From NCBI GenBank assembly GCA_963575745.1, contig CAUYUJ010000177.1, positions 1-64,000 on the forward strand: DNA of 64,000 nt. Direction: 5' to 3'. Positions 1 through 10,282 of this stretch are shown in pieces; positions within the stretch are counted from its first letter, which is position 1; each line of letters opens with the position of its first letter. The notes below the pieces were generated by a model, which made no database searches, was not told the origin of the DNA, and saw only the letters and a list, made by a program, of their open reading frames with translations. Source of the stretch: Prorocentrum cordatum. Its lineage: Eukaryota; Sar; Dinophyceae; Prorocentrales; Prorocentraceae. The translations under genes were made by a program, and so were the position numbers.

Positions 1-93
1 GGAGGGAGGAGGGAGGAGAGAGGAGGGAGGAGGGAGGAGGGAGGAGGGAGGAGGGAGGAGGGAGGAGGGAGGAGGGAGGAGGGAGGAGGGAGG
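1..93. repeat. GGAGGGA microsatellite
   Basis: A nearly pure tandem run of GGAGGGA units, starting at or before the window edge. It ends where the 3' end of the minus-strand retrotransposon begins. A related GGA/GGAGGGA tract lies on the other side of that element at 6808-7026, so the two may be halves of one original tract. Confidence 0.95.
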
Positions 94-627
94 TGTTACG
101 GAGTTACGGGTATGGCGACCATGTCGGTTACTCCTGGAAGCAGTCATCCCTGCTGCTGCCTGGCTCTTCTTGCCTGTTCACGCTTACTGTAGACCTTAGG
201 TCGCAGCCCTTGTAGTATACGCTTGCGATAATCGGCTCGATTACCGTCGAGGCGTGCGGTGCAATCCTTACCGAGCTGTGCTAGCTGTTCCGCTGCACAA
301 CTCCCACAGACATTGCAACACCACAACCTCAGCCCCATGTGAAACTTTAAAGCGTGAGACTCGTGAGCGTACCCCCATACTGTACACCCTTTGCCAAGGA
401 GGGGGTCTACTAATCACACCGTCCACGTTACTTAATCCGAAACATGGTGAGCTCAGCCACTCGTGCTTACATGCGAGTGAGGTCGACCCCATACAGCGTA
501 TGCAACTACGGCCATTGTCACCCAGGTGGTGCGACGAGGCGAACATTGCACAAACACTGGCTGCAGGGGGTTGAACGACGGTGGTGGCCGATCTCCGCTG
601 CCTCCTTCGTGCAACTGGAGACTCAGC
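94..627 (-). other. 3' untranslated region of the LINE-like element
   Basis: About 530 bases between the RNase H stop and the GGAGGGA tract. Only short incidental frames occur on either strand and none resembles a known domain. It is assigned to the element because the unique sequence runs without a break into the reverse transcriptase frame. Confidence 0.5.
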
Positions 628-2700
628 CTACATCAACTTATCTTCAGCCTGTAATGTTTCGAGCGTGCTCTGTAAAATGCGCATGCGCACAGCAACGGCC
701 ATGCTCTCGGCCCTATGTACCCGTGTGCGCGTGCTCTCAGTTAAACGTGCGATCTGCGCTCCAGCTGCGGCACATTCATCTGCGACAGTGTTGCCTATGA
801 TGATAAGCCTGGGAGCGTGCTCACCTACCATGTGCTCAGCGCCTAGGTGGGAATTAATGGACAAGACAGTGCAATGCAAATCAGGCTTGCGAGCAATTTC
901 CTGCCCAATCTTCCACCAGAGGTCGGCGTCGGCCCCCGACGGCGATAGCCACCGAGATTCGTACCAACCAGAGCACACAGTGGAATTATCCGTAGTGTAT
1001 ATAATGTGCCCCTCACTCTCACGTGTGCATACCCACAAGCAATACAGCCCACCGCGCACAACTGTCTGCCGCGCGCCTGGGAGAGCTGACCAAATGCCGA
1101 GTGAAATGTGCATGTCATCGTCGAGCGACCGAAAGAGAGCGACTCCGAGGCCGACGCGCCGAAGGCGAGGGTGGTGCATTTCCTTGCCTCCGCTGGCGTC
1201 GCCGAACAAGTACAACGGCTGCTCGGCGTAGCCGCGTTTGAAACCTGTGAAACCTGATCCTTCTGAAACATGCCACTGCTCAACATCTGGTGGATCCTCG
1301 ACGGCGACCCACGACGATGGCAGTATCCCTCTCGTCCAGAAACACTCCTCTGACTCCCACTGGGTGTATGCCTTGGCGACATACTGCTCACTTATCTGGT
1401 ACACTGAACTGGCTGACCGTGATTCGCAACCCCATATCCGGTGGAAATTGGTCTCGGGGACGAGGCGGCACCTGGGGCATTTCACGTCGAGCTCCTGCTT
1501 GCAGCGTGTCTGCCTCCTGGTCCTGGGCCAAGACGCTCCTGTCGCTGCTGCCAGCATCAGACCTGCTAGACGAGGTCCGCCTGGGCCCTCCTCCAGTTGC
1601 CGTAGTAACTGTCTGTAGGAATGATTGCATATACCTCTTTTCATGCCACTTCCGCTAAAGTGTGTGGAGGCGTCCCCCCATAACTTGGCCTGGATGGAGG
1701 ATTGAAATTCATGAAAGAGATTCTTGGGTACGTCGATGGCACTGCAACCCGTCAAGGCCTGATCATTGAAATTCCAGCTGCTCGTACCGTCGGGGATGTC
1801 CCAAGAGTTCGCTGCTGCTGGTTGCCACCCTGCATTCAGCAAGTACGCGATGACCGCAGCTTGAGGTCCTTGGATTCTTCGGCACCTCTGGGCCGCGGGG
1901 AGGGTAGTGAACTCCTGCACCAGACCAGCCCAGGTACGGCCCACTGCGATACGCACCTGTGGTTCTGACACCCATGTGGCAAGCCACATCCTCAGAGTGT
2001 CGAGGGGCAGGCGGTACGCGGGGTCCCGCTGCGGCGCCTTGAGGTCCAGTAGCGTGGTGACGCACCTGCCAGTGAGCCTCGGCGCGGAGGCGTTGGCAAG
2101 CTGGCGTCGGACGGATGTCATCTGGCCTCCGAACACGCCATGGAGCTGGTGCGCGTACAGCCCCGCTGGGGCCGCCCCTTGTTGCTCGAGTCGGCTGGTG
2201 ACTCGATACCTCCGTAGTGTCCGAGCGTATCTGGTGATCTTGGCTGACATCGCGTGATGCTTAGTCGCTCTCGATCGCCTCGTAGCCCGTGCTTGCCTGC
2301 GTCCGCCGCTCAAGTCGGCGCCGAGGTAGGGGGCCTGACTGGCGTACTTCAACTTATACCCCTGCGCAGCAACTCGGCGTGTGATGATGCGAGCATCCTC
2401 GATGTGGCTGCAGATCACGACGCTCTTAGGAGAGATCTTCAACCCTGCAGCCTCCATGATCTGGCATGTGTCGATAAGACATCGGATCACCTGTTTACGC
2501 ATACTGATTCTTGAGCCTCGGGCCACTTGTGATAGGTCATCCACCCACAAACGATGCGACATATTCACATGCGCCGTGGTGATCTTGGACATGATGAAGT
2601 GCGTGGCGCATTTCCCGAACCTCGTGCCCCCCCTCAGCCCCTGCACAATGGATCGTGTGGGGCAGAAGGGGGGGGCCGTATGCTCCTGACTGTCGAACAC
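628..2700 (-). pseudogene. Reverse transcriptase (palm to thumb) plus RNase H fragment
   Basis: A 690-residue frame. Near residue 50 it has the palm motif WVDDLSQ, where the Asp pair is catalytic, followed by an AAGLKISPKS stretch (the usual GL.ln..K motif) and YLGADLSGG (the usual YLG motif). The C-terminal third is an RNase H: FGDASGG (first Asp), TTDNSTV (second catalytic Asp region), SINSH (catalytic His region) and GNTVADECA (final Asp). The segment that normally carries the catalytic Glu (RAELYAL in relatives) reads VRGGLYCL, so that Glu is missing. The first residues overlap the frame at 2537-2986, and a frameshift joins the two. The frame is long and intact, but because of the lost Glu and the frameshifts I call it a pseudogene. 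Confidence 0.8.
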
Positions 2701-2986
2701 ATCGTACTGCCATACATTGCTGAAGCTCGAGGCCTAGCATCTCCGCAGGAAATTCGAGTCGTAAAGCTGCGGCTCCGATGCGACACCAACCGACACTATC
2801 ATACCTCTGCGCAATATCACACAAACCGTGTCCGTGCGCAACTCCGAGACGACCTGCAAGTTCCTCGTCGACAGCACGAATCAATACTTCTCGCACAGCG
2901 GAGTTGCCGCGTACAGCAGCATCCCAGTGTGCCTCACACTCATCCGTCCACGTCTTGACATAGCCCTCTCGGGCCTGCGACCACAC
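2537..2986 (-). pseudogene. Reverse transcriptase, middle fragment (frameshifted)
   Basis: This frame bridges the two larger reverse transcriptase fragments. It contains YDSVGW, matching the conserved FDSV.w region of LINE reverse transcriptases, followed by a stretch resembling the region before the palm Asp pair. It overlaps the upstream fragment by about 100 bases and the downstream fragment by about 160, so one net frameshift at each junction restores the domain. The first palm Asp region is poorly preserved. It has no independent function. Confidence 0.65.
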
Positions 2987-3693
2987 TCTGCCGAAATGCG
3001 ATAGGAGACCGATGACTCGGTCTCCGCTGATTTATTTGGCAGTAAAGTGCCAATGGTGATCAGCACTTGATGTGGCCACACCTGATGATATTCACAAAGG
3101 GATAGCAATGCTGCCAATTCGGCCAGAGCGATATCTGGCAGACGATCCACGTCTAGAGAACATAGCCGATCAACACCCATCGCCGAAGAGGGTTTCATTC
3201 TTCTGAGCGCAGCTCTGAGGTCAGCGACCTCGATGGGCGGCAATGTCTCGTCCTGGACGCGGCGCCTGATGTCGCCGAAGAGGTCTAGCAACTGCTGATG
3301 GTCCTGCCCTTGTGGCGCCCGCAGCGCCTGCCATTGCTGGGTTTTAAAATCGAGCACATCACGTGGGTGGATCAGCGTACGAGTCCCCCCTTCGACTGTG
3401 TCGGAGGCCAAGGGCGTGGAGCGAATAGCCTTGTGCAGGGCGCCAACCGCAGGTGCGGTCTCTGCCCAGCTTCGGAATGATACGATTGATTGGTGAATAG
3501 CTCTCTGCTGACTGCGTCTGGCTAACTTTTCTGCAAGCTCACAACCAGCAGCCAACTCTTCCTCAGGAGGAGACCCCGGTACGACCCCTCGCAGGAACAG
3601 CTTCCACTGCACCCAGGTACAAGGATGACGCCTCCGAAGGACTCGATGTGCCTCCTCTGGCGTACTGCTTCGAAGTGCGTCGATGGCCTGCAC
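2881..3693 (-). pseudogene. Reverse transcriptase, N-terminal fragment
   Basis: A 270-residue frame with the N-terminal reverse transcriptase signature ALRRMKPSSAMGVDRL (relatives have ..K..ka.G.Dgl) followed by LPDIALAELAALLSLCE and a VLITIGTLLPNK stretch, which is the fingers motif with a conserved Lys. The preceding 130 residues match the linker usually found between endonuclease and reverse transcriptase. It loses frame after SAETESS and continues in the next frame toward the palm. Confidence 0.75.
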
Positions 3694-3810
3694 GAGTAGC
3701 CGCTGCTGCTTACCTCCGTTGTCTCGCCGACGATGCTGGAGGAGTGATGCAAGTGCGGTGGCCAGTCTCGTCCACCACCCGCTGACTTTGTCACGGAGGG
3801 GCTCTAACCT

Positions 3811-4269
3811 CTATGATGTAGACTGCTGCACGGTGCCGATGCGGAAATTCGCAGCTTGCCCACGCGACAGGATGGGAACGGACTGTTGGTGATGGGCGTA
3901 GATGGCCTCCTCCACCGTGCGGACCCAGCTACAATAAAGTGAACTGATGTGAGGTGCTGCTGGATCCTGAGAACCAATCCAAAATGCAACGGACTTGGCA
4001 ACAGCATCAGCAGGCAGGCAAGCGGCACTCGGGGTGAACCCGACGTTTTTCCTGGCCTGCACCCACGTTTCGCTATTAACTTGAAACTCGGCCTCGACTT
4101 CTACAGGGGACCCTGAGCTCACCGACTGAGACAGCACCTCCGAATTGTGAGACTTGTGGACCTCACCTTCAACTGAGCTGGGTGTTAAACTCGGGGGGCG
4201 CTCGGTCTCCTTGGGCTGGGCCTGTGTGGTACATTCGACTGGACCTGATTCGACTGAAACAGGGGGCAT
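3811..4269 (-). pseudogene. Linker region of retrotransposon ORF2
   Basis: A 152-residue frame between the endonuclease and the reverse transcriptase. The first half is rich in Ser, Glu and Pro and looks disordered. The second half has a Trp-containing helix-like stretch (SLYCSWVRTVEEAIYAHH) typical of LINE linkers. It shows no catalytic motifs and is assigned by position and strand only. Confidence 0.5.
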
Positions 4270-4454
4270 AGAGGTAGCAACACACGGAGCTGCGGGCGGC
4301 GCAGCTGATGTGAAGTTGTTCTCGTCCGCCCACGGGTCGAACTCGGAGATGCTGTCCCAGTCGGTGAGGCGGTGGCCACAGGAGACCTCCGAGGCCTTGT
4401 CGGTCTCGTCGTCTGTGCCCTCCTGGCTCTCGTCACCTGCCTGCCGACGGAACT

Positions 4455-4880
4455 CTAAACTATCTCCAAACCACTCCCGAATTTTCTGATTGCGCTTCTC
4501 ACGTGCATTCTGCCTAGCTCCATCTTGATTTTATTGACACTAGACTTGGAACCTGCAACGGCCATATTCTCGGGCCGACTGGTTCGAGGGAGCCTCGGAG
4601 GGAGCTCAAGAAACCTCGTGAAAAGCTGGCTACCTGAGGACACTAGCTCTATGCACAGCCCAATATGTGGCCTCCATGGGACGGTGCAAACAGCCGTGAC
4701 AGATCTGATGTATGCTTTGGCCGCAGGACACACCACAAGGTAATCGAGGTGGGACGGTTTCTTGTCACCTCCTGGCGTGCACGTGAACTCAGCATCACTG
4801 CACAGGATCTGTCCTCCCGTGCGCTCCAAAAAAAACAGTTTTTGCGAGGGCGCTGGGGGTGAACTTCCAATCGCCAGCAA
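4455..4880 (-). pseudogene. APE-type endonuclease, C-terminal fragment
   Basis: It holds KPSHLDYLVV, equivalent to the SRIDY motif of endonuclease/exonuclease/phosphatase domains, and WRPHIGLCIEL, equivalent to the terminal SDH/pHvGl region. The expected GDWN motif is not in this frame; it appears as WIVAGDWKFTPSALA in another minus-strand frame at about 4845-4890. A frameshift therefore lies just inside the N-terminus of this fragment. The domain would nick target DNA for target-primed reverse transcription. Confidence 0.65.
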
Positions 4881-4957
4881 CGATCCAGGGCAGCTGGAGA
4901 GAGAGGCTAAAAGACTAGCGAGTTTGCGAAATCGTGAAACATTCTGACCTCGGAACC

Positions 4958-5347
4958 CTATGGACGAGTGCCCATAGAAGATGATATATCTGTATATATA
5001 TATATGACAGAGAAACCCTTCATGTGCAAAATCACTGGCAGAACTCCGTCGAATGCCGAGCCGCGATCTGCTCGCAGCCCGCGTGCAGCCTTCGCTGCAT
5101 CTAGCACCTGGACTGGCAAGTGATTCTTGGCGTAGAAAAACTCTCCGCCTTCGCAGCTCTGGGCAGAGTCTCTGGCTTTGGGCCTAGCAGGATTGCACAA
5201 AAGCTTACGAGAACATTCGCGTGCTTTCTTGCGCCATCCTACTACAGCTCCAGGAAGTGTATGTGTTTCGCAGATGGACATGTAATCGAACGAGCTGCGC
5301 TGCAAGTGACGGATGTGCCCCCAAGCCTTATCGCCCATGCAGCTCAC
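4958..5347 (-). pseudogene. APE-type endonuclease, N-terminal fragment
   Basis: It begins in the conserved N-terminal part of the nuclease: NxxAW-like DKAWGHI, then SICETHTLPG, where the Glu of CETH is the metal-binding residue (QETH in relatives). The frame runs to FFYAKNHLPVQV and ends near a short TATA run at 4985-5004. It continues in another frame at 4455-4880. About 80 residues separating the two fragments are the most damaged part of the domain. Confidence 0.65.
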
Positions 5348-5563
5348 GTTCGCGAAGAAAATGTATGAGGAGGTAGACGTAGGTGTGGCCTCAGGATGAG
5401 TCGCTGCTGAGGACTCGCTGCTGCCAGTACCCGAAGTGGCTGCAGTGGATGTCGCCGTGGACGCACTGCAGCCAGTGCCCGATGTAGTTCCAGTACTCGA
5501 TGTACTGGTGCTCCCCGATGGCGACGTCGGAGTCGCCGTTGTACTTGACTCTGCAGACCCTAG

Positions 5564-6637
5564 TCATGAACTCGCCCTCGGAGTTCCAGCAACTGGGTCA
5601 TCGTCACGTGCTTGCTGAACCGCATCCTTGTCGCGAGCAACGGCCTCCTTCGCCTCGAAACGCGCCTTGGACAGCCGCTCGGCCTCGCGCTTGAGGGCCG
5701 CCTCCTCCTCGGCGGACGGGGCTGCGGCCTCAGCGCTGCTGGCCGTGGCACCTGGTGCCGACTGGCCCTCGACTGGAGCGGCGTCACCGCCTTCGCCGCT
5801 GCGCCTCTTCTTGGTCATCAGCTCCTGCACGGCCTTCTGCTCGCTCTTGACGCGGTCCACGAACTCACTCCATTGCGCATTCTTCTCCTTGATGGTGTTG
5901 CGGTAACCCTCGAGCTCCTCTTTGAGAGCCCTCAACTTGGCCTTCTCGCCTTCATCACAGTCCCACTCCTCGAAGGACGCGAACAACTCTTCGTTCATGT
6001 TGGGCCCGAAACATGTGGGCTCGGTGTCGTCACCCTTGGCCGTAGGTCGGAAACCTTCAGCCTTGGCGAGGGCGGCAGTGGCTGCGCGCTTGGTGCTCTC
6101 GCACTTGGCGACCTCCAGCGCCGCCTCCTGCACCTTCTTCTCCGCTGTTGCCAGCTGTCGCCGCAGGCGGATCACCTGCTCGACGAGCTGGCCGTGCCTG
6201 TTGACCGCCCCTTTGAGCGCTCCATCAGCCCGCTTGACCTGGTCAACGTCGGAGGCCGTCTGGGACGTCATGCTGCTGCTGATGCGCTGCCTCTGCGCCT
6301 TCAGCACGGCGGTGAGCTCGGCGTCGGCGCTCATGGCCATCGCCTGGTCGAGCATGGCTTCGACCTCCTGCTGCTGCTTGCTCTTGCTCCCGCCTTTGCT
6401 CCCACGTCGAGACCTGCGTGGTGTGCTGGGAGCATCTTCATCATCGAAATGAACACGTCGATCCTGACTGGGGGACCGAGACCGCCCTGACCTTGGGACG
6501 AAAATGCGAACTTCGTGCGTGCAGGTTGCACACCGATTGTTGTTCAGCAGGAGGTGATCGTTGTACTCGCATGTCTGGCAATGACTACATCTGGACCACG
6601 CCCGATGTGGTCGGCTGGTCTGCTGTGGCTTTCCCAT
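5564..6637 (-). CDS. Retrotransposon ORF1-like protein (CxxC motifs, coiled coil)
   Basis: A 357-residue intact frame starting at an ATG. Residues 18-40 hold three CxxC pairs (CSHC, CQTC and CATC), suggesting a metal-binding knuckle. Residues 40-80 are basic and Ser-rich (RSGRSRSPSQDRR). Residues 85-270 are heptad-like with abundant Ala, Glu, Lys and Gln, consistent with a long coiled coil. The C-terminus is a charged Ala/Glu-rich tail. LINE ORF1 proteins typically bind RNA and trimerise through a coiled coil; the role here is inferred from that and from its place upstream of the endonuclease. No recognised host family fits. Confidence 0.6.
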   Translation of the reverse strand: MGKPQQTSRPHRAWSRCSHCQTCEYNDHLLLNNNRCATCTHEVRIFVPRSGRSRSPSQDRRVHFDDEDAPSTPRRSRRGSKGGSKSKQQQEVEAMLDQAMAMSADAELTAVLKAQRQRISSSMTSQTASDVDQVKRADGALKGAVNRHGQLVEQVIRLRRQLATAEKKVQEAALEVAKCESTKRAATAALAKAEGFRPTAKGDDTEPTCFGPNMNEELFASFEEWDCDEGEKAKLRALKEELEGYRNTIKEKNAQWSEFVDRVKSEQKAVQELMTKKRRSGEGGDAAPVEGQSAPGATASSAEAAAPSAEEEAALKREAERLSKARFEAKEAVARDKDAVQQARDDDPVAGTPRASS

Positions 6638-6660
6638 GGCTGTAATGAATTTATTCCAGC

Positions 6661-6807
6661 TCTCGTTATCTCAGACTGAATGTGTGGGGGGGGGGGGAAG
6701 GACAGATCTGAGATATTCCTCAAACGCCTCGTGAAGGCACTGGGATCGGACAAGAACGCGGGCCTTCGTCGGGGCGAAGGTCTTGCGCTCGTGCCCAAAT
6801 GGCTTGA
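6661..6807. other. Short unique stretch upstream of the LINE-like element
   Basis: A 12-base G run at 6687 is followed by unique sequence and then the GGA tract. It may include the element's 5' untranslated region. No gene is seen. Confidence 0.4.
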
Positions 6808-7026
6808 GGGGAGGAGGGAGGAGGGAGGAGGAGCGGGGGAGGAGGGAGGAGGGAGGGGGAGGGGGTTTTGATAGGGAGGGGAGGGAGGATGGTGGGGGAT
6901 GGAGGGTGGGAGGGAGGGAGGGAGAGGGAGGGTGGGAGGGAGGGAGGGAGGGAGGAGGAGGAGGAGGAGGAGGAGGATGAGGAGGAGGAGGAGGAGGAGG
7001 AGGAGGAGGAGGAGGAGGAGGGAGGA
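6808..7026. repeat. GGA / GGAGGGA microsatellite
   Basis: A purine-only run of GGAGGGA, GGGAGG and finally pure GGA triplets. Polyglutamate or polyproline frames across it are incidental. It lies next to the 5' end of the LINE-like element. Confidence 0.95.
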
Positions 7027-7239
7027 GATGCGCCTCGACCCTCGATACTCCTCGACCCTCGGCCCCCGAGGTGGCACCCCCTGCCCGCGGGCTCGGCACC
7101 CTCGCGCGACGACGCCGCCCTGCTGGGCCAGCGCGCCGCTCCGCGGGCCCGCCTGGGGCGGCGCGGCCGCCGCGCACGCGCTCGCGGCGCCCCATCAGGG
7201 GGTGCGCCTGGCGAGGGGTGAAGTCCCTAGACTTATCGG

Positions 7240-7430
7240 GGGCAGAAAAGAGGGGGGTGATGACTAGGGGGGGTGGATATCATGGCGGGGGCCATGATAT
7301 TTCCCCAGATTTCATGGCGCCTCTGCTCATTTCATTACGTTCCTGGCCCCCCGCTGGGCCGCGCACATGCCGCCAGTCATGATTTGCACCCCGCCCTCTT
7401 GGACACCCCCCTCTTGGCCGCTCCCGAACT
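7240..7430 (+). repeat. Dispersed repeat, GGGGGGTGATGA family, copy 1
   Basis: The block begins with a GGGGGGTGATGA motif, followed by a CATGGCGGGGGCCATG palindrome-like segment, a TTTCATGGCGCC segment and a C-rich tail ending in CTCTTGGACACCCC. Related blocks occur at 36700-36800 and 47050-47230, so it is an interspersed repeat and not a gene. Confidence 0.7.
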
Positions 7431-9008
7431 CCTGATGTTCCAACCTACTTTAGCCTTGATCACCAGAAAGAGTTTCGGGCACCAGGAAAGTACCGAAACT
7501 GGAGGGCTGTCACGCGTCGGGCCTCGGGGGGCGATCTTCGGCCAACGCCTCGCCAGCGTGTCGGGCAGACACTGCCTCGATGTTTCTCGGGGTGCTCGAA
7601 ACCGTTTCTGGGACGTGATCCTCCCCCTCCTCCTCCTCCTCCTCCTCCTCCTCCTCCTCCTCCTCCTCCTCTGGGAACAACATCACCCTGGACCCAGAGA
7701 TCCGACGCTCCAAAACAACTCAGGCTGGCGGTCTCTGGCCAGCCTCGGCCCCCGGGGGGGCCCTCGCCGGGCCTCGGGACCGTCCAAGAGAAGCGAGTCG
7801 GGGCGGAGCGCCGGCCCTCCTCCTCCTCGTCCTCGTCCTCCTCGTCCTCCTCGTCCTCCTCGTCCTCCTCGTCTTTCTCCTCCTCCTCCTCCTCCTCCTC
7901 CTCCTCCTCCTCCCCAGGGAAGGCCCGGTCAGGGCGGAGCGCCGGCCCAGGGGGGCGGTTCTGACCTCCGGGGCCCACGCATCGAAAAACCTGGAGCAGC
8001 CGGATGTCTGGGGGCATTCCATCAGGCAGTGGCGAGGCATTTTGGTTTGCCTCTAGGTCCTCCGAAGCATGTTCTGCGGCCTTTTTTGTGGCTTGCGCGA
8101 AATGGTGTTAGACCATTTCTGGCTGAGACCGTTTAGGTTCAATCCATCGGATTTTTGTTCCAAGGGTATTTTCTGTTGTGATTCGAGAAATCTGTTGTTC
8201 TACGAACATGTCGTGGCAGGCATTCAGGAATGCCCAGTCGGTCGGTGCCTTGACATTCTAAGCCTCCCAGATGGGGTCCGAGCAGATCGGGTCGAAGGAT
8301 CACGCCGTACCGCCGATGCATCGCCGATGCGGCTCGATGTGGAGCTCGAATTTCCACGCCAACGTCGCCGAGGCGTCGCCGCCGCCGCCGATGTATCGCC
8401 GATGCTCTGCCGAGGCGTCGGCGATACATCGGCGACGCATTGCGATGCGGTGCGAGCCTCCGACGGGCCCCACCCGGGAAGCCTCTAGACATGCCCGCGC
8501 CGGGGCAAGAATCGCGGCGGGAGGTCTCTTGGGTCGCGTTCGGCCTCCGAGGGGGCCCTCGCCAGGCCCCAGTCCGTCAAGACACGACGCGGGATGCCAA
8601 GCGGGCCCCTGGGAGGGGGTCAGGACTTCTGGAGGCCCCGCGCTTCTTGAAAGCGTGAGGGCGTCGCAAGTTTGAGTCCTGCGAGGTGGGCGACGGCGTC
8701 TGTCGGGTCGGCGTGGGGCAATAGGGGGCCGTCGAGCATCGAGGCTTTCTCGGGCACTGCTGTCGGTCCTCGCCGGTCTTCCAGCCTCGGGGGGTGCTCT
8801 CCAGCAGCTGCGCCTCGCCGAGAGCGTCTCGGTGGCGCCCGGGTCGTCCCGCACAGCCGCCGCAGATAGGGAAAGCGGGGGGTGCAGAAGCTGCTGCATG
8901 CAGCGAGCCTCGGCCCCGCCGCCGGACGCTTTCATCGACGCCTTGGCGCCTCCCGGCACCAGGAGGCGCCGGGAAAACCTGCGACATCAGCTGATTCGCT
9001 AGCGTTAA
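7431..9008. other. Repeat-derived DNA without a recognised gene
   Basis: It contains CTC microsatellites at 7622-7671 and 7818-7915, two copies of a GGGGGCCCTCGCCGGGC-type dispersed motif (near 7757 and 8560; a third near 46530) and a GATGC/CGCCGATG-rich hairpin zone at 8300-8450. Frames on both strands are compositional shadows. Confidence 0.6.
8386..8434. repeat. Perfect 17-bp inverted repeat (hairpin)
   Basis: The arms 8386-8402 and 8418-8434 are exact reverse complements, separated by 15 bases, inside a region rich in the word CGCCGATG. The role is unknown. Confidence 0.8.
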
Positions 9009-9169
9009 GTCGGGCCTGTCCCTCTACAGGTGGAATATTCAAAGATAGTCAAGAAATGGTCTGGGGACGATATTTCGACCATCTTTGAGAGCATTTTTGG
9101 AGGTGTTTTTTTGACTCTTTTCTTAAAAGTTGTCGTCCAAAATCCGCCTGTCGGGGGCACACGCCCGAC
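9009..9169. mobile_element. Small inverted-repeat (MITE-like) element, copy 1
   Basis: The left end begins GTCGGGCCTGTCCC. The right end, read on the opposite strand, begins GTCGGGCGTGTGCCCCC. The AT-richer centre holds repeated GACTATTT/GTCAAGAAAT-like words. A second full-length relative lies at 12292-12474 and a truncated one at 12544-12660. It has no coding capacity, as expected for a MITE. Confidence 0.65.
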
Positions 9170-9323
9170 GTAACGCCAGCGCCATTCCTTTGCGAATATC
9201 CCCCCCGGTCGTCCGACTCGCGGCGGCGACGGGGACGACGACGACGCGGCGGACGGCGGCGTTCGGCGGACGGCTGCGGCGGTGCGGCGGATGGCGGACG
9301 GCGACGGCGACAGCGTGGTGTCC
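9170..9323. other. GC-rich unique stretch before the CAT microsatellite
   Basis: About 150 bases rich in CGGCG words. No gene or RNA structure was recognised. Confidence 0.5.
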
Positions 9324-9415
<92 letters not shown>

Positions 9416-9890
9416 GCATCATCATCATCATCATCGTCAGCATCATCGTCAGCATCAGCATCATCATCATCATCAACATCAACATCATCATCATCATCAT
9501 CATCAGCATCATCGTCAGCATCATCATCATCATCACCATCGTCATCATCATCATCAGCATCAGCATCAGCATCAGCATCATCATCATCATCATCATCATC
9601 ATCTTTGCATCATCATCAGCATCATCATCTCGTCATCCTCATCCTCCTCATCATCATCCTCATTCTCATCCTCATCCTCATCCTCCTCCTCATCATCATC
9701 ATCACCGTCATCGTCACCGTCATCGTAATCGTCATCATCATAACCATTATCATCATCATCCTCATCCTCATTATCATCCTCATCATCGTCCTCCTCTACA
9801 TCATCATCATCATCACCATCATCATCACCATTATCATGATTATCATCATCATGATCATGGTCACCATCATCGCCGTCACCCACCGCCACC
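9324..9890. repeat. CAT/TCA trinucleotide microsatellite
   Basis: A pure CAT run to about 9414, then interrupted CAT, CAG, CGT and CCT triplets to about 9890. The His, Ile, Ser, Met and Asp homopolymer frames on both strands are products of the repeat. Confidence 0.95.
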
Positions 9891-10057
9891 TTTGGTCTCA
9901 TCGTCGTCATTACCCCGTAGCCAATGTTTGAGGCCATCTATGCGCAAGCCCTGCTCGCCGCAATGCTTGGCAATCTGGATCCACGCGGTGCCCGGTTAGC
10001 GATTTGCACGGAGGCTCGAGTGGCAGGCGTGACCACGTCTTTCGTCATAAACTGTTC

Positions 10058-10282
10058 ATGATGGTCTTCTCCATCGTGGGAACTCTGCCACCAGTTACGC
10101 GATGTTTGACCGTCGCGGCGGTCACGTTTATGCTACTGTGCTCTCTGGACGTGATACACCCTTACACCCTCGGCATGAACTGGCGTCTGGTCCTGTACGA
10201 GTGGCAGCTGTGGCGGCTAGCCACGAGCTTCCTCTATTTCGGGAATTTCGGACTGCAGTTTTTCGTAAACGTTTACATCCTG
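10058..10282 (+). CDS. DER1: Derlin exon 1
   Basis: It encodes MMVFSIVGTLPPVTR, then a hydrophobic helix, and YEWQLWRLATSFLYFGNFGL, ending at FFVNVYIL. The tandem ATGs at 10058 and 10061 fit the family N-terminus, which places about 10-20 residues before PPV. The frame is open upstream only to a non-ATG codon. The donor is likely near 10283 (GT) but is not certain. Confidence 0.8.

Larger units (their letters stand above)
94..6660 (-). mobile_element. Non-LTR (LINE-like) retrotransposon, degenerate
   Basis: Read on the minus strand, the order is ORF1 with paired CxxC motifs and a long coiled coil, then an APE-type endonuclease, a reverse transcriptase and a C-terminal RNase H. This is the usual order for RNase H-bearing LINEs. 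Seen directly: the catalytic Glu context CETH, an SHLDY motif, a GDW motif, the reverse transcriptase palm motif VDDLSQ, and RNase H motifs FGDASGG and TTDN. The ORF2 equivalent is broken into at least five overlapping frames, so the copy is either dead or affected by indel errors. Ends are approximate: the 5' end lies just upstream of the ORF1 ATG and the 3' end abuts the GGAGGGA tract. No poly(A) or long terminal repeat is visible. Confidence 0.85.

Noticed and set aside
9915-9935. CCGTAGCCA resembling a spliced-leader start upstream of Derlin
   Set aside because: Only the first nine bases match; the rest of the leader does not.
9123-9999. His-, Ile- and Met-homopolymer frames
   Set aside because: Translations of the CAT microsatellite in different frames.
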